From Pterobdella sp. o SKG-2022 (taxonomy: Eukaryota > Annelida > Clitellata > Hirudinida > Piscicolidae): a stretch of DNA of 64,000 nt. Shown here piece after piece: positions 30,401 to 40,761 of the stretch (positions within the stretch are counted from its first letter, which is position 1; each line of letters begins with the position of its first letter). The notes beneath the pieces were generated by a model. It did not search any database, was not told where the DNA came from, and saw only the letters and a program-made list of their open reading frames with translations. Location of the stretch: NCBI GenBank assembly GCA_964035795.1, contig OZ038321.1:2097717-2161716 (forward strand). The letters run 5' to 3'. The position numbers and the translations under genes are program-made.

Positions 30401-31158
30401 GCTTTTTTTTTGCATTTTAAAGCCTCGAGTCTGCCGCTTGAAAAATTAATGACGACTTGACGTAAATTCCAGTTAAATGAAAGTTTGAGTTGAATTATAT
30501 CAAAAAAATATAGAGGAGCTTCATTTGTTTCAGTTTGATTTAATGACTTTGAGCTTGTGGTTGTATAGATCTTTCAGTGATATCGAAAAGCTTTGTTAAA
30601 ATTAAATAAAAATATCACAAGTTTTGCTTTTTCTATAGTTTTCAGGCCCTTGATTTTACAATCATATAAATTTTTATTATTTCTAAAGCTGGTGATGAAA
30701 ATTTCATAGGCGTTGGGAATTATATTTTCAAAAATTATCAAAAAATCGTTATTTTGATGAATTCGATTTTTTCAATTTTAAAATTCTAGCCTTAATCTTA
30801 TTCCAAGCCGTTAATCCGATTTCAAACAAAAAAATTCTCGAAATACTCCAACAAAAAAAAATAATTCATTTTTTTTCAATTTGATAAAAGTTTCATTGAA
30901 ATAAATAAAAAAAATACAAGATGAATTATTTATTAAAAATAGCAACCATTGTTCAATTCTGACCATGGTATGTACTAGCTTCTAACACACAAAACCTAAC
31001 AATAACTGCCTTTTTGGATAAATAAATCAAAACAATAATAAAAAAAGTTAATTGGACTTTTATTTACTGAATAAAGCCTACCTTTTGAAGTTTCTTGTAG
31101 TCGTAGAGGCCGATACGGTCTTTATCGTCCACCACAGTTTCAACAGATAAATGGAGAA
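22814..31158 (-). CDS. Unidentified multi-exon gene, C-terminal part (exons joined by phase)
   Basis: I do not recognise the product. Exons were read on the minus strand from acceptor and donor motifs and codon phase. 31158-31082 encodes LHLSVETVVDDKDRIGLYDY and ends KKLQK|GTAGGC. 24785-24716 contains EVVRSSIFVVETQKNTPSRR. 23906-23754 is Thr/Pro-rich and then helical, QIEVSSKLKSAFLKQ. 23344-23296 encodes IAQMVREASSKKCDF. 22875-22814 ends NKNGKKWTK and stops at 22814, with AATAAA just after. The last four join without a frame break (phases 0, 0, 1). The join from 31082 to 24785 is out of phase, so at least one exon is missing between them. An open patch at 25847-25809 (QDGLKKSFIHKE) is a candidate but does not fix the phase. 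The LINE relic at 28440-29710 would lie in an intron. The basic tail and helical segment suggest a soluble protein, nothing more. The first exon was not found. Confidence 0.35.
22988..23030. repeat. Fragment of family 1 element
   Basis: ACGGAGCTTCTCCTAAGTTG followed by GACTCACATTATAAATG is a diverged copy of the family 1 core (GAAGCTTTTCGTAAGTTGA, then ACTCACATTATCAAG). Confidence 0.45.
24505..24603. repeat. Tandem repeat, about 36-base unit, three copies
   Basis: TATATAATTATAAATAAAAC followed by AAAATATAATATAG occurs three times in a row with a few substitutions. It lies beyond the 24716-24785 exon, in the presumed intron on its 3' side. Confidence 0.75.
24786..28439. other. AT-rich stretch, presumed intron of the minus-strand gene
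   Basis: Mostly plain AT-rich sequence with a (TA)n tract at 27424-27457. Patches at 25163-25250 and 25700-25850 look slightly coding but are ambiguous about strand. A region near 28200-28400 is open on the minus strand for about 40 codons with a Cys/His pattern (FDVCQKETTASHVEDHL) resembling half of a zinc finger. It is bounded by stops and is probably a mobile-element remnant. Confidence 0.4.
28440..29710 (+). pseudogene. LINE endonuclease relic (apurinic-type EEP domain), reverse transcriptase absent
   Basis: One frame from 28574 to 29710 encodes an endonuclease/exonuclease/phosphatase domain of the kind found at the N terminus of non-LTR retrotransposons. Visible motifs are IICIQEHKL (catalytic Glu), LIIAGDMKAKI (the GDFN region, changed) and SQLDYILINRKW. 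The usual SDH near the end is SDQR. Two in-frame stops break it: TGA at 28808 and TAA at 29081. After the domain the sequence ends at TPWVNHHYNKLR, a stop and a (TTA)n tail from about 29722, with no reverse transcriptase. The GC-richer leader at 28440-28570 is probably its 5' region. The enzyme would nick genomic target DNA to prime copying. This copy is dead. Confidence 0.9.
29711..31081. other. AT-rich stretch, nothing recognised
   Basis: Starts with the (TTA)n tail of the LINE relic. A short minus-strand frame at about 29805-29850 reads FFLDEEQVTI before a stop, but it has no convincing acceptor. Otherwise plain AT-rich sequence. Confidence 0.5.
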
Positions 31159-31914
31159 CTGAGAAAAATATAACTTATTTTATATGCCTTGTAAAAATTT
31201 TAATTTTTTTACCTTTTTGAAAATTATTAGTCTGGTTTATTTTCGTGAACTTCTGTTGAAAACCAAACTGTTGAGTCAATATCGAGTATTTTTCTCAAAA
31301 ATTTTCATGAAATAATTTTGAATTTCACACTTTATTTAAATTTATATTTGAGAAACTATTATATTCCACTATCGTTTTCAAGACATGACTATTTCGGAAG
31401 ATAGAAAGAATAATCAAGTTCACTGTTTCCTTTAATTCCAAAAGTCTAATTTTAATCTTTTTTTCAAGCGGTTGATTATAATTTAAAAAAAATATTCAAA
31501 TAAGATTCATTTAAGTTTCTATTTTTAATGTTGACTTTGCTCAAAAAGTGTGATTGGAAAATATAATTTAAAGCAAGGTTCATTAACTTTAAAAAGAAAA
31601 CAAAAATAAAAGGCATGATAAAGATGATTTTTCTACGCTACATTTGAGATTCAGTCAACAAGCGCGAAAATAAAATTTTAATTCTATAAAAGGAATTTTC
31701 AAATTGATAGGTCTAAGGGCAAAAAGAAAAATTTTGAAAATTTTATCAGATAAAAATATATTTAGTTTTTATTGTAGAACCATTTTCAAAAGCCACTTTG
31801 AATAATTTCAACTTTCAAAATTATTCCTTATTTTTAACAATACTTTTCAACTATTTTTTTATATTTGGAAAATAAATTGGATTAATAGCACAGTTTGAGA
31901 TTAGTACAATTCAA

Positions 31915-31986
31915 ACAGAGTAGCGCCCTGGGAAACCAATCAATTGCGCAACCGAAACCCCAGATATGGGCGATCAAATGATCGAC
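31915..31986 (+). repeat. SINE core without tRNA head
   Basis: AGAGTAGCGCCCTGGGAAAC, CAATCAATTGCGCAACCGAA and GGGCGATCAAATGATCGAC match the core of body A. No tRNA-like head precedes it. The short frame starting inside it (31966-32214) has no recognisable motif and I do not call it a gene. Confidence 0.8.
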
Positions 31987-32476
31987 TTACTTACTACTGA
32001 TAATCTTATAATCAAATTCAAATATTTTATAAGCCATCCATATCCCATGGAATTATATGCTATTATTTCTATGCAAACCAACCATCCCATAAAAAGTCAT
32101 TCAATTGATATAGAAAAAACAAGTCACGTGATTGTTAAAAAAGGAAACTTTCCGAAACTTATTAAAATTGATAATAATTTTGAAAGTAAACCATGGTTTT
32201 ATATAATCAATTGATAAAATCTATAACTTTTGTATTCTTTTTCTTCTAAAGTTTGCAAGCATTCTTTTCAGTTCTTACGTTTTTCATACTTCACTCGATA
32301 AGGTTATTTTGACGTACAAGATGCTTTGTTTTGTTCAGATAATAAAAGGCTTCGTTTGAATTGTTATCAATGTTTTTGAAATCTGTGTTTCATATTCATT
32401 CTATAGTTTTAACACTTTTTCTTAAATTGCTCAATATTCCCAAAACCCAAACCTCCCCTCCCTTCCCACCACGCAG

Positions 32477-35400
32477 ACCTTTCACCCCATGCTATTGTAC
32501 GGCACAATAGAAGACCATTTTGAAAGACCAGACACCCATAAAGAACCTTCTCTAAAATTTATCGTCAGCATTCTACAAGACTTCAAGAAGAAAGGTTCTA
32601 TTGACAAAATGACTCAGAAGCCTTGTAGAGATGTTATGGCTTTTAGCCACCGTACTTGTAAGCTTTCTCCCCTAATCCAGGTATGTAGTGAAAATATTGC
32701 GATAACTTGGGTGTAACTATTAGTGTTATATGGATTCATTAGTGAGGGAAACTAACAAATTTTATTTATTTAATTAATAATAATAAAAATACTAATTTAT
32801 ATAGCGCTAAAGAGAAAATGAGGCGCAACTTAATACACAAAGTTTTTACGTAAGATTTTCCAAAAAAAAGCTTTGTGTATTAAGTAAATAAATACTTTTT
32901 GTTTGTTCCTTTCCCTGTTTGGTTAGGTTTTTCTACATCAACAACTTGAACGCATTAGGATATGAAACTTTATTAGCCTTCATTTGATTCAGTAGGATTT
33001 AAATTCCAAGCTACAAAAAAAATTTTTTCTAGGTGAGAAGCTATGGTTAGGGTCTAGGGAAATTTAATAATATTAAGTAATAAAGACAAAGAGTACTTAA
33101 AAGACAGTGAGTGCTCAAAACAAGATGTATTAACGAAAATATGAAGATAGAGTTTTTTGATATATTTATTCAGCAAAATGTCTTAAAAAGATTATCAACA
33201 AACAAAGCAATGAGTTTTTGTTCTACAGCTGTATTTTTCCAGCTTTTTTTCTGTTTCATTACTTGCAAGATATCATATCAAAGTTCAAAATATTTCATAT
33301 GGAAAAGTTATGTACATAGAAAAGATAGATAGACAGAAAAAATAGATAGATAGAAAAAATAGATAAATAAAAAAGATAGATAGATAGAAAAGATAGATAG
33401 GTAGAGAAGTCAGCATGGAGATAGAAAAAATGCATAGAAAGGAAATCTATCATATAGAAAAGTTATAACATATAACAACGGTTTATCATATATGATAAAA
33501 GAAAATAAAAAGTATTTTTTAAAACAAAGAATTAAAGACTACTCCATAAAGCCTTAACAGATGTGTCTCTTTTATCTTCCTCTCCATCCATTTTAGATGA
33601 CCCAGTTTAGAGCTTAAGTTGTAATATAAATTGAAATAATGACTTGAAATAAAACCCATTTATGAGCTTTGGAATTTTTGCATACATAAATGAATTTTCC
33701 TATCAAATAAAAACTTTTCAAGCACTTATTTTTTAAGCTTGTAACATATTTTCAATGATTGTCCCTTTACAATTGTCTACAGTTAATAGAAAAGGTGGAC
33801 ACAAAATCACTTAAAAACGTGTATATATTAGGAGGAGTTTTGGACCAAAACCACAATCTCAACAACACTCTTTCTCTTTTTCACCTTCAAAGTCTATCAC
33901 TCTGTGATTTGAAACTTACGAAGTTCCCAACGTGTACTTTCAAAATGTGTCAAACGTTACGAGTTTTGAAACTAAGCAACAACGCTTTGAGTAGAATTCC
34001 TCCAGAGATTTGTGGCTTGCAATATTTGAGGATTCTTTGTCTGGATTTTCAAAATCCCAAGCTTCATTCCTTACCTCCAACCATTTCTGAGCTTAAGGAT
34101 CTCCAGGTTAGAACTTTTCATATATTTTTTAAATTTTGTTTAAAAATTATTTAATTTTTAGAAATTAATTAAAACATTGTATTTTTTGTTTTTAATTGGG
34201 AAAAAATATTTGCTTCGAAATGAACTAGATATATTCAAAATTTAAAAATATTCAATTCAAATCAAACCGTTTTCAGGTATTAAACCTTTCAGGCAACAAA
34301 CTAGAAAACATCAGTTTCTTAGGAAGCTTGACCAACTTAGAAGAACTTAGAATGAAACAAAACAGACTCACAGAATTACCAAACTGTCTTCTCAACTTAT
34401 TCAAGCTGAAAATCCTTGATATCTCATACAACCCAATCAGAACTTTACCGGCTCATCTTTGGGGAGTGTTTAAGAATCTCAAACTTTTTGAGTACTATAA
34501 CAGTACTTTAAAGCCCAAGGAAACAAGGAGAAACATAAAAAACTGTATGGAACTGCTTGAATTGAAACTGTTTTTGTCCAGGTTGTCTTCGGAGTGTAAA
34601 GATATTGTTTTGGGTGTTGTTGGGAGTTCGCAATCAGGCAAAAAAACGCTTGTTTCCGCTTTGATGGATGAAAAAGGAATATGCCGGTTAGAAGGAAATG
34701 TATCTGAACATAAATATAGTTAAAATGTGCATAAATTGTATATTTATGGAAAATTTAATGAATTTTTTAAACATTCAAGTATAAGTTTCCGATTTAAAAC
34801 AAAAACGAATTTAGATCAAAATTCATCTAAAAAAGAATTTTTTTTCAATAGTGTTTTTTATAATTGCTTTTATTTTTTCATAATAGTGCAAAATTAAAAG
34901 TAAATTTCATGATTTCAAAGAAATAAAATCACTCTTAATAGCATTTTAATGTTAAAATCAAAGATTTTAGTTTTTAAAATGATTCTAACGATCCATTCAA
35001 CTGATATATCTATCAATAAATTTTTATTTAATTTTTTAAAAATTATTTCGATTTTTTTTTATTTCATTAAAAAATTCCTCATCTAAAAGGTATTTTTTTG
35101 AAAGAATTATCAAATGCGATCATCTTTCGTTTTATTCATTCAAACCATAGAATTTCATATAGAATATTTACATAATTTGAACTTATTAAAAATGTTTCAA
35201 TGCAATTTATTTATTAAAATTAAAATTGAAACCAATAGAAATTTTGAAATAATAATGGAAAAAATTAAATTCCATTAAATAATAATATAAAGCGCTAAAA
35301 AAGCAATATAAATCATAAAAAAAACATTGGATATAATTTTAATAAAAACACATTTAAAAGCAATAATAACTATTATTAAGATTAAAAAATTTTCAAATAA

Positions 35401-38168
35401 TATTATAATTAATATTTAGTAACAAAATAAACCACAACAGACAAGACAGAAAGCTCGGGGATGAAGAGATGCTAGATGCGATTCAGGTAGAATCCTTCGA
35501 AGAAAAAGATGATATTGGTCGAAGTCATATAATAACAATGGTGGTGCTGGAAATGGAAAAATTAGATTTTTATATGAAAGAGCTGTGGTTCGATGCGGTG
35601 GTTTTGACGATAGATTTAACTGTGTTTGAAACTCAAAATGAACTGCATCACGTCTTGACCAACAGAAATCTTACTGCCCTGGAGCTGTGGCTTGAAACTT
35701 TAGAAGAGATTTACCCTAAAACTCCTGTTCTGCTTGTCGGAACCAAAGCTGAGTTGATAAAGTCTTCAACAACCTTTTCATCGGCTCTTAAGTTCATAGA
35801 AGCACTCCTGGATAAAGGTCGTGCTAGCCATGTTCAAAACTTTTCCAACCAACTTTGTTCAACTTGTTTTCTCTGTACAACTAAAGCTATTCTCTCCAGA
35901 TGCCTGAACATCAAAACATCATCAAAGTTTAATATAAGTTGTATTGATTTCAGTCTGAACTCCACTTATGGGTCGGTCACCAACCCGTGCCTCATGACAC
36001 AGTCTGTGGAATCGAGCAGTACCGCAGAAAATTTTGGAGATTACGCTTATAATGTAGAAGAAAATTCCAAAGCTTCAAAATCCTTTCCGCACGTTGTTGG
36101 CTATTATGAAGTCGATTCAAAAAAATATTTCCCAAAAGAGAGTAAGAAACACAACTCTGGCTTGGAGTTTCTAAAAAAAGGAATTTTACGCCATTTTGCC
36201 AACGACAACTGCCTGTACTCGCTTAAGAGACAAGGTAGTAACATCCCTGAAAACTGGATTTCTTTCATCCGGCATTTGAACTCTATCTGCAAAATGGAAG
36301 CACCCCTGTTTATTCCTTACGACGAAATTGTATCAATCTGTCGTAGTTTTGATATAGTTTTTTGGCAGATTCCTCTTCTGCTGCGATACTGTCAAAAACG
36401 AGCAAGGCTCATTGTTTTAGAAAGTTCAAAAGTTTCACTTAAATATATTCTACTTAATTTCAAATGGCTGAAGAAACTTGAGCTTAATATTCTAGATAGT
36501 TTACCAAACGAATTTGTTGATAAAGTATACTTGAAAAAATTACTTTTTGAGATTTTAAAAACTGATAAGTTTATTTTGAACTCAGATTTTGGCGACCCTG
36601 CATCTTTGAACCATTTGTTAAGACAAAGACTTTGCCTCAATAGAATTTGCATCGAAGGTACTAACAGCTATTACTTTTTTCCTGATCTTTTGAAAATAGG
36701 AGAATCCCATTCTTCAGTCTGGACTTTGATACCAGACAAATATGAAAAACAAATTACTCATGAACTTTGTATTAAATCGAATCGCTCAGAATTTTTCTCT
36801 GATCTGATTGAAGTGGTGATAAACGAAAAAGGGCAAAACTTTTTGAATGTCTTAAGTGAACCTTTACCAGTGATGCATCAACGACAGATTGTATGTTTCA
36901 TAGAAACAAATGTCGATTCTTGCATTGATTGTCGCGATATTATGAATGAGAATTATAAAAAGCTTTTCTGTATTTCGCGCAGTGAAGACTCGTTAGTGCA
37001 AGAAGCATGCGTCGTTAATAAATACCATAAAATAAAATTCTCTCTCAACTATAAGAGAGACAAGCTTCGTGTATGTGTGAGGGGGTCGAAGCCTTGTTGT
37101 ATAATGAAAAAAACTATTGACTTTTTGTATTTACACATCGAAGAATGGATTGATTCGAAAAAAACTTTGAAAATTAACCAAATGTTCCACGAACCTTCCA
37201 CCAAGTCAAATAAACATTTGGTGAAAGAAAGCAGATCTTGTGAAATCGATTTCAAATCCGATCTACAAAACACTCACCATTACGTCTTGTGTCCCAAGTG
37301 TATTATGTTCCAAAAATCCAACCCAAAACCCATTTTCTTCCGCGGGGTATCGATAAAACGGAAACCTGTGTGCGATTATTGGCATCATTTAGGAAGCTGG
37401 ACAAGAGCCGTCACAGGAAACTATAAAACCATCCCTTTAGAAATAATCCTTAACGAATTCCCAGAACAGCCAGACATACCTGATTATGAAGTACCGAGGT
37501 TGGTACTGATATTACCAACGAGTAGAGAGATGTGTAAGATCGAATGGATATCCAAGTCGTATGTGAAGTTCATGGAAGGATTCGAGATTCATTTTCTTTG
37601 CGAGAGTCCCAACCAATGGCACCTGGTTGAGGGATGTTCCTTCAGAATTACTCCGTCAATGTGTCAAAACAAAATCAATAAAACTCATTTCGCTTCACTG
37701 ATCAGCCTAGCCTTGCTTCTAGTTCAGATTATTCAAGGAGGAAACGAATTTAGCAACAACCTTAAACTTCTGATTCCACTAGCCAAAATATTTATGGAAC
37801 TTCCAGAATATTCTAGTGTTTTCGAGAACAATTCACCAACATTACAGCCTTCTTCTTACGACAATTATTTATGGCTGGTGAAGAACAGATCTCGCATGGT
37901 GTCTTTGTTGATGAAAATTCTTATGACCTTGGGAGACGGGCTTCCAGATTTATTTTATAAAAGTGACCAAAGTTTAAACTCAGAGAGTATTTTTCAAGTG
38001 CCTACATATGCCAGTCGTAAAGAAATAGCAGGATTTTTTAATTTAGAGTTAATATACGGCAGATTTGGTAACTTACGACCAATATATTTAGGGAGGGAGC
38101 TGAGATGGGTATGTTGCAAGCATTATTATGAACTTCATTCTAACACCAGCCTTAAGTACTTTCATTAG
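32477..38168 (+). CDS. LRR-Roc-COR (ROCO/MFHAS1-like) protein, N terminus not found
   Basis: Exons 32477-32680, 33783-34106, 34277-34699 and 35454-38168 all join in phase 0 and give at least 1,221 residues. The first exon (68 residues, TFHPMLLYGTIEDHF onwards) is not recognised. The next two carry about six leucine-rich repeats, such as LRVLKLSNNALSRIPPEICG and LEELRMKQNRLTELPNCLLN. A Roc GTPase-like region follows: P-loop GSSQSGKKT at 34622-34648 and VGTKAEL in the last exon. The long last exon holds the COR-like region, a CPKC motif and a terminal RWVCCKHYYEL. There is no kinase domain, which fits MFHAS1-type scaffolds and not LRRK kinases. Roc-COR proteins act as dimeric signalling scaffolds. 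Key G motifs look damaged here (Lys instead of Ser/Thr after the P-loop GK, no clear DxxG, Glu for Asp in TKxD), so nucleotide hydrolysis is doubtful. The first exon's link to the rest rests on splice motifs and phase only. Confidence 0.8.
32770..32910. repeat. Repeat fragment ending in AATACTTTTTGTTTGTTCC
   Basis: Lies in the first intron of the Roc-COR gene. Its right end, AAATAAATACTTTTTGTTTG, matches ends at 49146-49173, 56775-56800 and both ends of the palindrome at 60956-61120. The inner part (AATACACAAAG and its inverse AGCTTTGTGTATT) is a short inverted repeat. Confidence 0.55.
33325..33412. repeat. (GATA)n-type imperfect microsatellite
   Basis: Units of GATAGATAGA alternate with GAAAAAATA in the intron before the first leucine-rich-repeat exon. 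Confidence 0.8.
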
Positions 38169-39049
38169 CCATTTTTATCTCGCATATTAGTATCCATTAG
38201 CCTGGCTTTTCATTAGTTCTTGTGTTAGCTTATTTTAAGTTTTTTATCGTCGCGATCAATATTTTTGATAATAAAATTTTTTGAATTTATTTCTTATTAA
38301 ATTTTCATTTTAGATGACCCTTCTATTTTTTCCTGAATAAAATATTATAGTACAAGTTTCTATTTTTTCAAATGACCATCAACAATATCTACCTAGAAAG
38401 TTTGCCAAAGACTTTTGTAAAACTGAAAACCAAAAATATTTTGTTCTAGAAAATTTTCAGCAGACTTATGAATTATGTGCGTTTGACTCACAAAAAACTT
38501 CGCTAAATCATATTAACTTTTATAAAAATGTTTCGTGCTAATTATTTTTTTAATGAGATTTGATATATCTGAACTACCCAGTCACCAGAATCTCTTCTAT
38601 GAGAATATATTTAAATCAAAAGAAGTCACTAAATTCAAAGATGCTAAAAATCCTTGTTGCTAGATGAGGTATCTAAAATATCTTGAAAATTATCTAAAAT
38701 TCTGAGTGATAAGTTATAATAAGTTGGGCTTTGAAGCAAAAAAGAATATAAAATACTTGTGTTATGTAAACAACTAGGTAAAAATTTTCATTTTATTTCA
38801 ATAAAGAAATTTTCAGCTCAGTTAAAGACCTTTTCCTATTCTAGCTACATCATACGTTGTGCTTTCAGTATTGGCAATAATAAAACAGTGCATATAACAA
38901 AGAAAATATACTAATAACATGTGAATTTAGCAGAGAAAATTAATAGGTATATAAAGTAAATTGAAAGTTACATGGTAAATTCTATGTTAACAAGAATATT
39001 TAAGGATTGGAATGTCAGATAGTTATGAAGTCTAAAATTTTAGTTTAGA

Positions 39050-39346
39050 TAGTAGTAGTAGTGCCTCCGATCTTCAGTTCGGTGACATGACGTAATTTTT
39101 TCTCCATACTTGTTTATCAGCCATAGCATTCTTTAGAAGTCAGCTTCGTATCTTTTTGAAATACGTCTTTTAGTGTTATATTTGGACGACATCTTCTACG
39201 ACCCTCTTCTGGTGTCCAGAACAACAGAGTTTTTGCAGGCTCGTTGTGCCAAGCTACATGTCCAGCAAGCGCTAACCGTCTTCTTTTGATTAAGGTCGAC
39301 AACTCTAGAATTTGACCGTATAGCTGAGCATTTGATAGACGGTCCC
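39050..39346 (-). pseudogene. LINE reverse-transcriptase C-terminal fragment
   Basis: The minus-strand frame ending near 39119 contains LSTLIKRRRLALAGHVAWHN, then EPAKTLLFW, EEGRRRCRPNITLKDV and LTSKE. This is the characteristic C-terminal end of polymerases of RTE/CR1-type non-LTR elements found in many invertebrates. Only the last ~90 residues remain, so it is a 5'-truncated dead insertion. Confidence 0.85.
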
Positions 39347-39734
39347 TCTAAGAGATAGTTTAGATATTTTCCATTGAGTTTTCAAATTTGGAGTATAAAA
39401 GCTTACTAAATAATTAAAAATAACAACTCTAAACAAAAACAAGTTGAATTTGTATTTAATGACACCTTAGATGACTTCTTTAGAAAACAAAGAGCTTTGG
39501 TTTTTTATATAACTTATGAACCTTTTATGTTGTTTAAAAGATAGAACAATATATAATCATATTGAAAAATGAAATAAACCTTTCATACAAAAGTTATACA
39601 AAAAATGTATTTTTTGTAACAAATTTTTTTTTTCTAAAATTCATTTTTTATTAAAAATTTTGCAAGAAAAGTTTGTTATTTTTTGTTCAATATATACCCA
39701 ATTTTGTAATTTTTGAGCTACTTCTTTCATTACG

Positions 39735-39906
39735 TCGGCCCCTATAGCTCAATGGTTGAGCCCTAGACTAATTATCTAAAGTTACCGGTTTTGATCCCGC
39801 GTGAGCCAAAAATTAGCACCTGTTTCACAGTGTGTTTTCGCTACATTAAATTTGTAGCAAGCCTTATAAGGAAAATCGCTTTATAAATACCGCATTACAT
39901 TACATT
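39735..39906 (+). repeat. tRNA-derived SINE, body B, with (CATTA)n tail
   Basis: The head TCGGCCCCTATAGCTCAATG plus CCGGTTTTGATCCCGCGTGA is the same as in body A copies. After the head the sequence differs: TTAGCACCTGTTTCACAGTG, then TACATTAAATTTGTAGCAAG, ending ATTACATTACATTAC. A second, decayed body B copy is at 54464-54590. Same head with a different body means at least two subfamilies. Confidence 0.85.
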
Positions 39907-40761
39907 ACAAGAGATAACATTTAATTTCGTGGTTAAAAGTCACATTTGAAAAATTATAAATTCTATTTGGTTAAAAATAATTTAATCTGCATTAAGTTAA
40001 AAGTTATCATAATATAAATGCGATTTATATGAAGGTTTTCTATTATTAAAACCTGACTTGAAGAGTCACAAAACCGATTATATAAATTACTTAAAAGCCT
40101 CACTATTCATCCTATGTCCACTTTTCACAGTATTGGACTTTATCTTGACTCCTCAGTCTTAAGCCCCGAATTTTGTTGCTTCTTCTTGTTTCTATCACCT
40201 CCGCCACATCAAAAATATCTTTTTTTTACCTTGATGATGTTTTTATTATAAAATTTTTTTTTTATTTATAATCATTTGTCTTGACTACTGCAGATCTAAA
40301 GTTCATTTAGTCGAGACTTTCAGACGCTAAATTTTTCAGTAAAAAATAATTTTAGTATAAAAATCCGATAAATAAAGTAACAATTAATGTTCTATTATTT
40401 TTCACAGTTATTTTGAAACTCGTTTCCACAAAAATTAAAAATTGATTATATAAATAAGCGCATTACTTTTATTAAAGACTAAGAATGAATATAAACAGAT
40501 GACTCTGAGTAAAAGAATTAAACGTTTTAAATGAACTTTATTTCCTCTTTAATGGGTTACTATTTGTTTCAATTTTTTTAACTCAAAGTTAAATTAATTA
40601 TAAGCTCAAAAATCATAATAATTTTTCTTATCTGATGTCGTGTGTCATAACTTACAGCTATCTCATGTAACACATTTACAACCACACAACAGAACTGACA
40701 ACCAGCACATTTGTTAGATTCTTATTTGAAACAGAAAAAAACGAGCAAAATGTTTTATCAG

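Larger units (their letters stand above)
38169..40761. other. Intergenic stretch with a LINE end and a SINE
   Basis: Apart from the LINE fragment (39050-39346) and the SINE (39735-39906) I see only AT-rich sequence. The missing first exon or exons of ATG4 should lie here but could not be identified. Confidence 0.5.

Noticed and set aside
31966..32214. 82-codon plus-strand frame
   Set aside because: It starts inside a SINE core and shows no motif or good splice sites. I could not rule it out fully but do not support it.
33111..33332. 73-codon plus-strand frame in a Roc-COR intron
   Set aside because: Lys/Phe/Ile-rich with no splice support; ends in the GATA tract.
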